From JABDLF01 sp041609715 (GTDB lineage: Bacteria; Pseudomonadota; Gammaproteobacteria; Steroidobacterales; JABDLF01): a stretch of 22,072 nucleotides of DNA. Positions 1 through 7,446 of this stretch are shown here, one piece after another; the first letter of the stretch is position 1; each line of letters opens with the position of its first letter. The DNA lies in NCBI GenBank assembly GCA_041609715.1, contig JBFIQI010000021.1, positions 1 to 22,072 of the forward strand, in the 5' to 3' direction. Below the pieces are notes generated by a model. The model searched no databases. It saw nothing but the letters and a program-made list of their open reading frames with translations, and was not told the DNA's origin. The translations under genes were made by a program, and so were the position numbers.

Positions 1-739
1 CGGGCAACGCCTGGGCCTCGACCCGGTGCGCCTTGACAGAAAACACTGCAGTCTTGCCCACCAGATTCTCGGCGTGATAGTCGTCGGGAAACCTGACGGT
101 GATTTCACGCTCCTCGCCAGCCTTGATGCCTTCCAGGCCCGATTCGAAATCCGGCAACATTTTGCCCGCACCCAACTCCACGGGTGCCGCCTCGGCTACA
201 CCGCCCTCAAAAACCTCGCCATCCACGCGCCCCTCGAAATCAATAACCACCCGATCCGGCGCGGCAGCAGCCCGATCCACGGTTTCCCAGCTGGCCTTCT
301 GACGCCGCAACTTCTCGATCATGTCGTCAATATCCGATTCGCTGACTTCAGCCACCGGCTTTTCAACTTTGATTTTGTCCAGCCCCTTGACCTCGATATC
401 CGGATAGACTTCGAAAACTGCCGTGTACTCGAGATCCTGGCCCGATTGAAACTTGCTGGTTTCGATGCGCGGGCCGCCGGCCGGTCGCAGTTGCTCCTTG
501 CTGATCGCCTCGGAGTAGCTGGACTGGATGACCTCGCTGAGCACTTCCTGCTGCACCTGCGACCCATACTGCTTGCGAATGACATTCATGGGCGCTTTGC
601 CTGGGCGGAATCCCTTGAGCTTGGCGCGTTTACCCACCGAGCGCAGGCGCGAATCCACCTCGGTTTCTATCTTGTCTGCGGGCACCTGCACTTTCATGCG
701 GCGCTCCAGCTTGTTAACGGTTTCCACCGACACCATCAT
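1..739 (-). CDS. tig: Trigger factor, N-terminal part (runs off the left edge)
   Basis: Ribosome-associated peptidyl-prolyl isomerase and chaperone that binds nascent chains at the exit tunnel. The visible 246 codons begin MMVSVETVNKLERR and contain the ribosome-docking signature GFRPGKAP at residues 43-50. An acidic FKBP-type isomerase domain starts near residue 160 (VVIDFEGRVDGEVFEGG, then LPDFESGL). The C-terminal chaperone arms lie beyond the window. Two adjacent ATG codons (739 and 736) could start translation and no strong ribosome binding site separates them. The gene lies 77 bp downstream of tRNA-Leu on the same strand, so it may be reached by readthrough or by a promoter I cannot define. 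The family assignment is firm. Confidence 0.95.
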   Translation of the reverse strand, partial: MMVSVETVNKLERRMKVQVPADKIETEVDSRLRSVGKRAKLKGFRPGKAPMNVIRKQYGSQVQQEVLSEVIQSSYSEAISKEQLRPAGGPRIETSKFQSGQDLEYTAVFEVYPDIEVKGLDKIKVEKPVAEVSESDIDDMIEKLRRQKASWETVDRAAAAPDRVVIDFEGRVDGEVFEGGVAEAAPVELGAGKMLPDFESGLEGIKAGEEREITVRFPDDYHAENLVGKTAVFSVKAHRVEAQALP

Positions 740-816
740 TGTCTTTTATCCCCGACCTGCAAAAATTCCAGTGGCCCTGCGGCCCGCCCTGCGATTACCG
801 CAAACTGGCAGCAAAG

Positions 817-901
817 TGGTGCGAAAGGAGAGACTCGAACTCTCACGGGTTACCCCACAGGAACCTAAATCCTGCGCGTCTACCAATTCCGCCACTTTCG
901 C
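817..901 (-). tRNA. tRNA-Leu (anticodon UAG)
   Basis: The minus strand folds as a class II tRNA. The 7-bp acceptor GCGAAAG/CTTTCGC is followed by encoded ACCA, and the long variable arm is typical of tRNA-Leu. The anticodon stem CAGGA/TCCTG closes the loop TTTAGGT, which puts anticodon TAG at 865-867. It is separated from the upstream four-gene tRNA operon by a terminator and has its own -10-like element, so it is probably a separate transcription unit leading towards tig. Confidence 0.96.
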
Positions 902-942
902 TATCGTTGGCCGATTCGCAAAAATGCGACCTCGAAGCACGT

Positions 943-948
943 ATTATA
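943..948 (-). promoter_or_regulatory. -10 element of a candidate promoter for tRNA-Leu
   Basis: A perfect TATAAT on the minus strand lies about 42 bp upstream of the mature 5' end of tRNA-Leu, just past the terminator of the preceding tRNA operon. No good -35 hexamer sits 16-18 bp upstream, so the promoter may depend on other contacts. The position and the perfect -10 are seen; promoter activity is inferred. Confidence 0.5.
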
Positions 949-1013
949 ACGGAGCGCGGGCAGCCCATGCAGCGCAAAATGGCTGCTCTCCCCGCTCAAC
1001 TCCCTGCCAGCAT

Positions 1014-1046
1014 AAAAAAAGGCTCGGCGCCAGCGCCAAGCCTTTT
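1014..1046 (-). terminator. Rho-independent terminator of the tRNA operon
   Basis: Read on the minus strand, a 9-bp stem (GGCTTGGCG with CGCCGAGCC, one G-U pair) closes a CTGG loop and is followed at once by seven T residues. It starts about 14 bp after the 3' end of tRNA-Lys and ends before the tRNA-Leu promoter. On the plus strand it has only four T residues, so it should act mainly leftwards. Confidence 0.85.
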
Positions 1047-1055
1047 GCGACGATG

Positions 1056-1132
1056 TGGTGGGCCGTATAGGAATCGAACCTATAACCAATGGATTAAGAG
1101 TCCACTGCTCTGCCTGATTGAGCTAACGGCCC
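1056..1132 (-). tRNA. tRNA-Lys (anticodon CUU)
   Basis: The minus strand gives acceptor GGGCCGT paired with ACGGCCC plus encoded ACCA. The anticodon stem GTGGA/TCCAT closes the loop CTCTTAA, so the anticodon is CTT, reading AAG. The T arm is ATAGG-TTCGATT-CCTAT. It is the last gene of the Pro-Arg-His-Lys operon. Confidence 0.95.
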
Positions 1133-1169
1133 CTGCTGCTATCCCCGACAATTTCGGAGTCATAGAAAC

Positions 1170-1246
1170 TGGGGTGGACGATGGGACTCGAACCCACGAC
1201 GACCGGAATCACAATCCGGGGCTCTACCAACTGAGCTACGCCCACC
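1170..1246 (-). tRNA. tRNA-His (anticodon GUG)
   Basis: The minus strand gives acceptor GTGGGCG paired with CGTCCAC, followed by C73 and CCA. An extra G is encoded directly before position 1, giving the G-1:C73 pair that histidyl-tRNA synthetase recognises. The anticodon loop contains GTG in the stem-loop around CCGGATTGTGATTCCGG. Confidence 0.96.
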
Positions 1247-1277
1247 ATTATATAAATCTGGCCTGCCTGGCCGACAC

Positions 1278-1354
1278 TGGCGCGCCCGGCAGGACTCGAA
1301 CCTGCAACCCTCGGCTTAGAAGGCCGATGCTCTATCCGGTTGAGCTACGGGCGC
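1278..1354 (-). tRNA. tRNA-Arg (anticodon UCU)
   Basis: The minus strand gives acceptor GCGCCCG paired with CGGGCGC, discriminator G and encoded CCA. The anticodon stem TCGGC/GCCGA closes the loop CTTCTAA, so the anticodon is TCT, reading AGA and AGG. It is the second gene of the tRNA operon. Confidence 0.95.
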
Positions 1355-1391
1355 GTGACCGGTTCGATTGCCTGGCGGCGACGCCGGGAAT

Positions 1392-1468
1392 TGGTCGGGG
1401 CAGAGGGATTTGAACCCCCGACCCTCTGCTCCCAAAGCAGATGCGCTACCAGACTGCGCTATGCCCCG
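1392..1468 (-). tRNA. tRNA-Pro (anticodon UGG)
   Basis: The minus strand gives acceptor CGGGGCA paired with TGCCCCG plus encoded ACCA. The anticodon loop TTTGGGA sits between CTGC and GCAG, placing TGG as anticodon. It is the first gene of the Pro-Arg-His-Lys operon, with its 5' end about 50 bp downstream of the predicted transcription start. Confidence 0.96.
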
Positions 1469-1514
1469 CCAGCTTCGACGCGCCTGACCAGCCCGCTGTC
1501 GCAGCCGGCCCGCA

Positions 1515-1553
1515 AGGCCGGGGGATGATACGATCCGCTTCCCGGACAGTCAA
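1515..1553 (-). promoter_or_regulatory. Sigma70 promoter of the tRNA operon with GC-rich discriminator
   Basis: On the minus strand, TTGACT (1548-1553) and TATCAT (1525-1530) are separated by exactly 17 bp. They are followed by a run of C and G (CCCCCGGCC) where the discriminator should be. A GC-rich discriminator is typical of stable-RNA promoters under stringent control, so ppGpp repression is a reasonable inference. It points away from folD. Confidence 0.85.
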
Positions 1554-1641
1554 TTTGCAAGCGACGGGATAATCTGGGAAAGCAATTGGTAAGGGCAGCC
1601 CGTCAATGCGAGAATCCAGCGCTTTCGAGCGTAGTGAATCC

Positions 1642-2496
1642 ATGACCGCAAAACTCCTCGATGGCAAAAAACTGGCCGGGCGCATCCGCGATCAAGTCGC
1701 GAGCCAGGCCGAGCGCCTGACCAGTGCCGCCGAGCGCCCTCCCGGCCTGGCCGTGGTGCTGGTGGGCGACGATCCCGCCTCCGCCATCTACGTGCAGCAC
1801 AAGCTCAGGGCATGTTCCCAGGCCGGCTTCCATTCGCTGTCTCACCACCTGCCCGAGGACACCCCGGAGGCGGCACTGCTGGAGCTTATCGCCGAGCTGA
1901 ACGCCGATCACGCCGTGGACGGCATACTGGTGCAACTGCCGTTGCCCAAGCAAATCAGCGAAACGGCGGTGATCGAAGCCATAGATCATGAAAAAGACGT
2001 GGACGGTTTCCACCCCTATAACGTCGGCAGGCTGGCGCAGCGCCTGCCCGCCTTACGCCCATGCACCCCGGCCGGCATCATGGAACTGCTGGCCGACGCC
2101 GGTATCCCGCTGCGCGGACATCGCGCCCTGGTCGTCGGCGCCTCCAACATCGTGGGCCGCCCCATGGCCCTGGAGTTCCTGTTGGCGGGCAGCACCATAA
2201 CGGTCTGTCATCGTTTCACCCGCGACCTGGAGCGGCATGTTCGCGATGCCGAGCTTATGGTGGTGGCGGTGGGCCGTCCCGGACTTATTCCGGGCGACTG
2301 GATTACGCCGGGGGCAGTGGTGGTGGATGTCGGCATCAACCGGCTGCCAGACGGCAGCATCGTGGGTGACGTGCAGTTCGAGGAAGCCAGTAAACGCGCC
2401 GCCTGGAATACCCCTGTGCCCGGCGGCGTCGGTCCCATGACCGTAGCGATACTCCTCAGGAATACCCTGGACGCGCGCATCGCACGCGGTGCCTGA
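1642..2496 (+). CDS. folD: Bifunctional methylenetetrahydrofolate dehydrogenase / methenyltetrahydrofolate cyclohydrolase
   Basis: FolD interconverts 5,10-methylene-, 5,10-methenyl- and 10-formyl-tetrahydrofolate in the cytoplasm, feeding purine and formyl-Met-tRNA synthesis. From the ATG at 1642 the product has 284 residues, close to the family's usual length. It shows the catalytic Y50xxxK54, the ILVQLPLP segment (Q98), KDVDGFHPYN (D121), the Rossmann segment GASNIVGRP and the C-terminal PVPGGVGPMT signature. The frame stays open to an ATG at 1606 that has an AAGGG 10 bp upstream and would add 12 residues. I prefer 1642 because it aligns with the usual family N-terminus (MxAKxxDGK). It is divergent from the tRNA promoter and ends 9 bp before the convergent end of cysS. 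Confidence 0.96.
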   Translation: MTAKLLDGKKLAGRIRDQVASQAERLTSAAERPPGLAVVLVGDDPASAIYVQHKLRACSQAGFHSLSHHLPEDTPEAALLELIAELNADHAVDGILVQLPLPKQISETAVIEAIDHEKDVDGFHPYNVGRLAQRLPALRPCTPAGIMELLADAGIPLRGHRALVVGASNIVGRPMALEFLLAGSTITVCHRFTRDLERHVRDAELMVVAVGRPGLIPGDWITPGAVVVDVGINRLPDGSIVGDVQFEEASKRAAWNTPVPGGVGPMTVAILLRNTLDARIARGA

Positions 2497-2505
2497 AACC
2501 CGCCG

Positions 2506-3897
2506 TCAGCTCCGTCGCCAGGTGGTGCCGCCGGCACCGTCTTCCAGAATGATACCGGCCGCGGCCAGTTCATCCCGTATGCGGTCGGACTCTGCCCAGT
2601 CCCGATCCTCGCGGGCCTGGCTGCGCCGCACTACCAGCGCTTCGACGGCCGCATCATCCAGCCCCGGCTCATCACCAGAACCGGCCTGTTTGAGGAAGGC
2701 GTCGGCATCATGATCCAGCAAACCCAGCGAGCCGGCCAGCTTGCGCAGTCCGCCGGCCAGTGAGCGAGCGCGCTCCAGGTCGCCGGCGCTGCGCGCCTGA
2801 TTGACCTCGCCCGCCATTTCCTTGAGCACGGCAATGGCCCCCGCCGTATTGAAATCGTCGTCCATGGCGGCGGCAAACGCAGTGGCAAATCGTGCTTCGG
2901 GCGCTCGCTGCTCGACAGGCAGTCCGCGCAACGCAAGGTATAGCTTTTCCAGGGCATTGCGTGCCTGTACCAGGTTGTCCTCGGAATAATTGAGCGGACT
3001 GCGATAGTGGCTGCTGAGAATAAAATAGCGCACAACCTCCGGCGCAAACTTCTTGAGAACTTCGCGCACCGTGAAAAAATTACCCAGCGACTTGGACATT
3101 TTTTCTTCGTCGACCCGCACGAAACCATTGTGAATCCAGTAATTCACGAACTTTGCGTCGGTCGCTGCGCAGGATTGTGCTATCTCGTTTTCATGATGGG
3201 GAAACTTGAGATCCATGCCGCCCCCATGAATGTCAAAATGCTCGCCCAGCAGCGACGTTGACATAGCCGAGCACTCGATATGCCAGCCCGGGCGGCCAGC
3301 ACCAAAGCGCGACGGCCAGCTGGGTTCATCGTCCCGCGAACGCTTCCAGAGCACAAAATCCAGCGGATCGCGTTTGGCGGCATCGACCTCCACCCTGGCA
3401 CCCGCCCGCAAGTCTTCCAGCAGCTTTCCAGAAAGTTTGCCGTAGGGCGCGAAGGCCGCCACCGAGTAATACACGTCACCGTTGTCGCCCTGGTAGGCGT
3501 AACCCTTTTGCACCAGCGTTTCGATCATGGCGAGAATGGCATCCATGGTTTCGGTAGCGCGAGGTTCCTGGTCGGGCTTCTGAACCGACAGGGCTTCGCA
3601 GTCCTCGTCCATGGCCTGGATGAAACGGTCGGTGAGTGCGGCTATGGGTTCACCGTTTGCTGCGGCACGCTGGATAATCTTGTCATCGATATCGGTAATG
3701 TTGCGTACGTAGGTCAGGTCATAACCACTGGCCCGCAGGTAGCGGGCAATCACGTCGAATACCACCAGCATGCGGGCATGTCCCAGGTGCAGATAGTCAT
3801 AAACGGTGATCCCGCAAACATACATCCGAACCTTGTTGGCCTCGATGGATTCGAATTTTTCTTTGCGGCCGCTCAGGCTGTTATGAATCTTCAGCAC
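2506..3897 (-). CDS. cysS: Cysteinyl-tRNA synthetase
   Basis: Class I synthetase that charges tRNA-Cys. The 463-residue product has the HIGH-type motif HLGH at 37-40 and KMSKS at 266-270. The zinc site that selects cysteine is present: C28 in YVCGITVYD, C209 in HIECSAM, and H234 and E238 in HHENE. The C-terminal tRNA-binding extension ending in GGTTWRRS matches the family. The start codon is GTG at 3897, supported by a GAGAGG ribosome binding site; the nearby ATG at 3903 is out of frame and stops at once. Its start lies 11 bp after the gltX stop, so the two synthetases are probably cotranscribed. Confidence 0.97.
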   Translation of the reverse strand: MLKIHNSLSGRKEKFESIEANKVRMYVCGITVYDYLHLGHARMLVVFDVIARYLRASGYDLTYVRNITDIDDKIIQRAAANGEPIAALTDRFIQAMDEDCEALSVQKPDQEPRATETMDAILAMIETLVQKGYAYQGDNGDVYYSVAAFAPYGKLSGKLLEDLRAGARVEVDAAKRDPLDFVLWKRSRDDEPSWPSRFGAGRPGWHIECSAMSTSLLGEHFDIHGGGMDLKFPHHENEIAQSCAATDAKFVNYWIHNGFVRVDEEKMSKSLGNFFTVREVLKKFAPEVVRYFILSSHYRSPLNYSEDNLVQARNALEKLYLALRGLPVEQRAPEARFATAFAAAMDDDFNTAGAIAVLKEMAGEVNQARSAGDLERARSLAGGLRKLAGSLGLLDHDADAFLKQAGSGDEPGLDDAAVEALVVRRSQAREDRDWAESDRIRDELAAAGIILEDGAGGTTWRRS

Positions 3898-3904
3898 GTC
3901 ATTG

Positions 3905-3910
3905 CCTCTC
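3905..3910 (-). promoter_or_regulatory. Ribosome binding site that fixes the GTG start of cysS
   Basis: GAGAGG lies 7 bp upstream of the GTG at 3897 and overlaps the TGA stop of gltX (3909-3911), so cysS translation may be coupled to termination on gltX. Confidence 0.7.
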
Positions 3911-5363
3911 AGTTGCCGGCCCCGACCAGCGCCAGCGCCTGCTGCAGGCGTGCGCGCGCGCCGGGCATACCCAGAAACCCATAGACCCTGGCCATTTCCG
4001 GGCCGTGGGTATCCCCCGTCAGCGCGGCCCTCAAGGGCATGAAAAGATTTTTGCCCCCCTGCCCGGTGCGCTGGCGCACCGCGGCGGCCAGCGCCTTGAA
4101 ATCATCCGGGTGCTGATCGAGCAATTCCAGGGCAGCGACGATCAGACTGCGATCGACGGCTTTCAACACCTCGGCGGCGGCGGCGGTAAAATTCATGGGT
4201 TCACTGCAAAGCTGCGCCGCCCAGTGCAATGCATCCCCGGAGATTTCCACGTTGTCCCTGACCAGCAAGGCAAACTCCTTCGCCTTTTTGGCCGGCACCA
4301 GATCCGACAATTCTTCGCGGACTGGTGACTCCTTGCCGAGCAACCAGTCCACAAAATCGTCCTCGCTGAACTGGTGCAGCGCCTCTTTCTGCCAGTGACG
4401 CAACTGCGCCATATCGTGACGCGCCGCTGACCGCCCCAGTTTCTCCAGGGAAAAATGTTTTGCCAGCATCTCCATGCTCATGAAGCCCGGATCTTCGTAA
4501 ACATGACCCAGGCGCGCCAGGTGATTACAGATGGCCAGCGGCAGATAACCGAGGCTGCGCAGCTCCCGCAAACCGGTGCTGCCGTGGCGCTTGGACAGTG
4601 GCGCGCCATCGTCCGACACCACCATGGATATATGCCCATAACGCGGCACCGGCAATTCCAGCGCGGCCAGCAGTAGAATCTGGCGGGGTGTGTTGCTCAG
4701 ATGGTCCTCGCCTCGCAGCACATGGGTGATGCCCATCAGGGCATCATCCACCGCATTGCTGAAAAAAAATGATGGCGTGCCATCAGCACGTCGAATAATA
4801 AAATCACCAATATCTGCCACCTGAAAGCGCTGGGAGCCACGCACCAGGTCCTGGAAGCGAACACTGTCTCCAGCGCCGACCTTGAAACGCACGGTAGCGA
4901 GGCGGCCCGACGCAGCCCGTTCGGCGCGGGCCTCGCCATCCAGGTCACGACAAGTCCCGAGATAACGCGGTGGTTTGCCTGCTGCCAGCTGCGCCTTACG
5001 GGCAACTGCCAGTTCTGCCGGGCTGCAAAAGCAGGGATAGGTATGCCCGCCCGCTTCCAGCTTGGCGAACTGTTCTGCGTACAAGGTGCCCCGCTGGGAC
5101 TGTCGATAACTACCCTGCTGCGGCTCGCCCGCGTGCCCCGGGCCTGCCGACCAGCTGAGCCCCAGCCAGCTGAGGTCCGCCAGCAACGCCTCGAGATATT
5201 CTTCCCGGCTGCGTTCCGCATCCGTATCTTCGGAACGCAGTATGAACTCGCCGCCAAACTTGCGAGCGGCGAGATAATTAAACAGTGCCGTACGCACGTT
5301 GCCAAGGTGCAGGAACCCTGTTGGGCTGGGCGCAAAACGGGTGCGGGTGAGGGCCTGTGACAT
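3909..5363 (-). CDS. gltX: Glutamyl-tRNA synthetase (divergent form)
   Basis: Class I synthetase that charges tRNA-Glu, and in some bacteria tRNA-Gln. I start it at the ATG at 5363, giving 484 residues beginning MSQALTRTRFAPSPTG, which matches family N-termini; the open frame continues upstream to 5597 but that part has no synthetase-like sequence. The HIGH-type motif is HLGN (19-22) and the KMSKS-type loop is LSKRHGS (256-262), preceded by Pro where Lys is usual. C111, C113, Y134 and C138 (CFC and YLGTC) could form the zinc site. The sequence differs clearly from the E. coli type, for example SEDTD instead of IEDTD. Pseudomonas has glnS at the matching place beside cysS. It is divergent from the cyclophilin gene across a 124-bp gap in which I see no convincing promoter. 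Confidence 0.93.
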   Translation of the reverse strand: MSQALTRTRFAPSPTGFLHLGNVRTALFNYLAARKFGGEFILRSEDTDAERSREEYLEALLADLSWLGLSWSAGPGHAGEPQQGSYRQSQRGTLYAEQFAKLEAGGHTYPCFCSPAELAVARKAQLAAGKPPRYLGTCRDLDGEARAERAASGRLATVRFKVGAGDSVRFQDLVRGSQRFQVADIGDFIIRRADGTPSFFFSNAVDDALMGITHVLRGEDHLSNTPRQILLLAALELPVPRYGHISMVVSDDGAPLSKRHGSTGLRELRSLGYLPLAICNHLARLGHVYEDPGFMSMEMLAKHFSLEKLGRSAARHDMAQLRHWQKEALHQFSEDDFVDWLLGKESPVREELSDLVPAKKAKEFALLVRDNVEISGDALHWAAQLCSEPMNFTAAAAEVLKAVDRSLIVAALELLDQHPDDFKALAAAVRQRTGQGGKNLFMPLRAALTGDTHGPEMARVYGFLGMPGARARLQQALALVGAGN

Positions 5364-5475
5364 GGCCGGGATGTTAGCCGTTTTCGACTGGGCCCACAAA
5401 AGATCCTGGCCCAAGAACTTCTGGCGAGCGGTGCTTGTCAGTATCATGGTCGCCTGAGCTGATGATTGCTTGAAC

Positions 5476-5480
5476 GAGGA
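5476..5480 (+). promoter_or_regulatory. Ribosome binding site that fixes the cyclophilin start
   Basis: GAGGA lies 7 bp before the ATG at 5488. This supports that start over an in-frame TTG at 5470, which would place six extra residues before the signal peptide. Confidence 0.7.
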
Positions 5481-5487
5481 TTCCCGG

Positions 5488-6105
5488 ATGTTGTTGAGAT
5501 CCACTTTACTGACCGGCCTGTGGTGCGTGCTGCTGGCGCCCGCCCTGGCCCACCAGCCGACCCCGACAGTGGCCATGGAAACCAGTGCAGGTACCATCGT
5601 GCTGCAACTTGATCCCGAGCACGCGCCAGAATCGGTCAGAAACTTTCTTGACTACGTCGACAACGGCTTTTATGAGGGGCTGATCTTCCACCGGGTCATT
5701 CCGGGATTCATGGCCCAGGGGGGCGGCTTCGACACGCAATACAAGCAACGCGAACCCAAAGCGCCCATTACCAATGAATCGCGCAACGGCCTTTCGAATC
5801 TGCGCGGCACCATCGCCATGGCCCGCACCGGCGCGCCCCATTCAGCCACCAGCCAGTTCTTTATCAACCTGGCGGATAACCGGCGCCTGGACGCCAGCGA
5901 ATATCGCTGGGGTTACACAGTTTTTGGCCGGGTGGTCGAGGGTATGGAGGTCGTGGACGCCATCGCGGAAATACCCACCGGCCCGGCCGGCCCGTTTCGC
6001 CAGGATGCGCCACAGTTCGCCGTGATAATCAACAAAATGCGCCGCGTAAAACCAGTTGAGAGCGCCGAGACCACTCAATCGACCGGACAGTCGGACGACC
6101 AATGA
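5488..6105 (+). CDS. ppiA: Secreted cyclophilin-type peptidyl-prolyl cis-trans isomerase
   Basis: A 205-residue cyclophilin that should catalyse proline isomerisation in the periplasm. It begins with a signal peptide (MLLRS, a hydrophobic stretch, then ALA before HQPTP, predicted cleavage after residue 21). The mature part has the cyclophilin core: FHRVIPGFMAQGGG with the catalytic Arg, Phe and Gln, then MARTGAPHSATSQFFINL. A short Thr/Ser/Gln/Asp-rich tail follows. The usual Trp/His region of eukaryotic cyclophilins is replaced by YRWGYTVFG, as in bacterial forms. Its stop overlaps the lpxH start by 4 bp (ATGA), so the two are coupled. The equivalent position in Pseudomonas holds a cyclophilin usually called ppiB; I use ppiA because of the signal peptide. 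Confidence 0.93.
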   Translation: MLLRSTLLTGLWCVLLAPALAHQPTPTVAMETSAGTIVLQLDPEHAPESVRNFLDYVDNGFYEGLIFHRVIPGFMAQGGGFDTQYKQREPKAPITNESRNGLSNLRGTIAMARTGAPHSATSQFFINLADNRRLDASEYRWGYTVFGRVVEGMEVVDAIAEIPTGPAGPFRQDAPQFAVIINKMRRVKPVESAETTQSTGQSDDQ

Positions 6106-6830
6106 CCAACCTTTTTATCTCGGACCTGCACCTGGACCCTGCGCGGCCTGAAATCACCAGCCAGTTCCTCAGCTTCCTGCAGCAAGATGCGGCGGGCGTG
6201 GAATCCCTGTATATCCTCGGTGATTTTTTCGAGGCCTGGGTGGGTGACGACGATCCGGAGCCCGAGAAGCGCCGCGCAATCGCCGGTCTCAGGCAGCTTG
6301 CCGATACCGGCGTCCAGCTGTTTTTCATGCATGGCAATCGCGACTTTCTGGTCGGAGAAGGATTTGCTGCTGCCAGTGGCTGCAAGCTGCTGCCTGACCC
6401 CACCGTTATCCGACTCTACGGCAAGCCAGTGTTGCTCATGCATGGCGACACCCTGTGCACCGATGACCACGAATATCAGGCCTTTAGGAAAATGACGCGC
6501 GATCCCCAGTGGCAGGCCCAGTTCCTGGCCCTGCCCCTGGAGCAACGCCTGCAGATGGCAGATGAGGCCCGCGCGGCCAGCATTGCCAGCAGCCAGGGTA
6601 AGCCTGAGTCAATTATGGACGTGAATCAGGCTGCCGTTGAGCAGGCCATGGGAGAGCATGAGGTGAATCTGCTGTTGCACGGCCACACGCACCGGCCGAA
6701 TGTGCATGAGTTCAAGCTGGGTGGAACGCCCGCCACTCGCATCGTGCTGGGGGACTGGTATACCCAGGGCAGTGCCCTGGTGTGGGACGAAACCGGCTTC
6801 AAGCTGCGGAGTTTGCCGCGTGGTCAATGA
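6102..6830 (+). CDS. lpxH: UDP-2,3-diacylglucosamine diphosphatase
   Basis: Metal-dependent pyrophosphatase of lipid A synthesis that hydrolyses UDP-2,3-diacylglucosamine to lipid X and UMP at the inner face of the cytoplasmic membrane. The 242-residue product keeps the whole calcineurin-like metal site at the positions known from E. coli: D8 and H10 (SDLHL), D41 (GDFFE), N79 (GNRDF), H114 (HGD), H195 and H197 (GHTHRP). Its presence shows a Gram-negative lipid A producer. It overlaps the cyclophilin gene by 4 bp and its stop lies 1 bp from the stop of convergent miaE, leaving no room for a conventional terminator between them. Confidence 0.97.
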   Translation: MTNLFISDLHLDPARPEITSQFLSFLQQDAAGVESLYILGDFFEAWVGDDDPEPEKRRAIAGLRQLADTGVQLFFMHGNRDFLVGEGFAAASGCKLLPDPTVIRLYGKPVLLMHGDTLCTDDHEYQAFRKMTRDPQWQAQFLALPLEQRLQMADEARAASIASSQGKPESIMDVNQAAVEQAMGEHEVNLLLHGHTHRPNVHEFKLGGTPATRIVLGDWYTQGSALVWDETGFKLRSLPRGQ

Positions 6831-6831
6831 T

Positions 6832-7446
6832 CTATGAGTGGCCTGGCGGGCCGCTGTGAAAACGCAGACGGGTGTCAGGCGACACGGCCAGCTGGCCTTC
6901 CAGCTCGCCAAACTCCTTGATGCGCAAGTCGGCTGATGTGGGGTCATGCTGGCGCGCCATTGCCAGGTAATGCTCAAAATGCCTGGCCTCAGAGGCCAGC
7001 AGCCCGCTGTAAAAGCGCCCGAGCTCCTCATCCAGCAAGGGCGCAAGCAAGGCAAAACGCTCGCAGGAACGCGCCTCGATATAAGCGCCGATGATTAGCG
7101 TATCGACACGCCGTCCGGGTTCGTCCGTGCGCATTGCGTCCCGCAGACTGCGCGCATAACGGCCCGCGCCCAGCGTCTGATGCGGGATATGACGATGGCG
7201 CATCACCCGCATTACCTGCTCGTAATGGCGCAGCTCTTCGCGCGCCAGCCGCGACATACGTTCGCAGAGGGCGGCGTCTTCCCCGTACCGAAAGGTCAGG
7301 CTAAGCGCCGTGGCTGCCGCTTTTTTTTCACAGTTGGCGTGATCGTTTAACAAGAGCGGTAAATCGGCTGCGATGGCCCGGGCCCATGCCAGCGGCGTTG
7401 AGGTGTGCAGAAAATCGTCGATTGACGCGGGCACCGAATCAGTCAT
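6832..7446 (-). CDS. miaE: tRNA 2-methylthio-N6-isopentenyladenosine-37 hydroxylase (diiron)
   Basis: MiaE hydroxylates the isopentenyl group of ms2i6A at position 37 of tRNAs reading U-starting codons, using O2 and a diiron centre. The 204-residue product carries the ferritin-like ligand set: E40 in NDHANCEKKAA, E70/E71 and H74 in EELRHYE, E124 in IEARSCERF, and E153 and H156 in SEARHFEHY. This set and its spacing fit MiaE rather than other diiron proteins. The start codon overlaps the end of the upstream hybrid kinase gene by 8 bp, which strongly suggests translational coupling to the signalling block. The requirement for O2 makes a link to oxygen-related signalling conceivable, but that is inference. 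Confidence 0.92.
   Translation of the reverse strand: MTDSVPASIDDFLHTSTPLAWARAIAADLPLLLNDHANCEKKAAATALSLTFRYGEDAALCERMSRLAREELRHYEQVMRVMRHRHIPHQTLGAGRYARSLRDAMRTDEPGRRVDTLIIGAYIEARSCERFALLAPLLDEELGRFYSGLLASEARHFEHYLAMARQHDPTSADLRIKEFGELEGQLAVSPDTRLRFHSGPPGHS

Noticed and set aside
737..816. GC-rich GGCC pairs between tRNA-Leu and tig as a terminator
   Set aside because: The stem is short and the T run is set apart from it by several bases; tig could be reached by readthrough, so I do not call it.
26..868. 280-residue plus-strand open frame at the left edge
   Set aside because: It is the antisense of trigger factor and runs into tRNA-Leu; the minus strand encodes clear tig motifs. The product resembles no family.
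5364..5597. N-terminal extension of gltX up to 5597
   Set aside because: The extra 78 residues have no synthetase-like sequence, would overlap the divergent cyclophilin start, and family members begin a few residues before RFAPSPTG.
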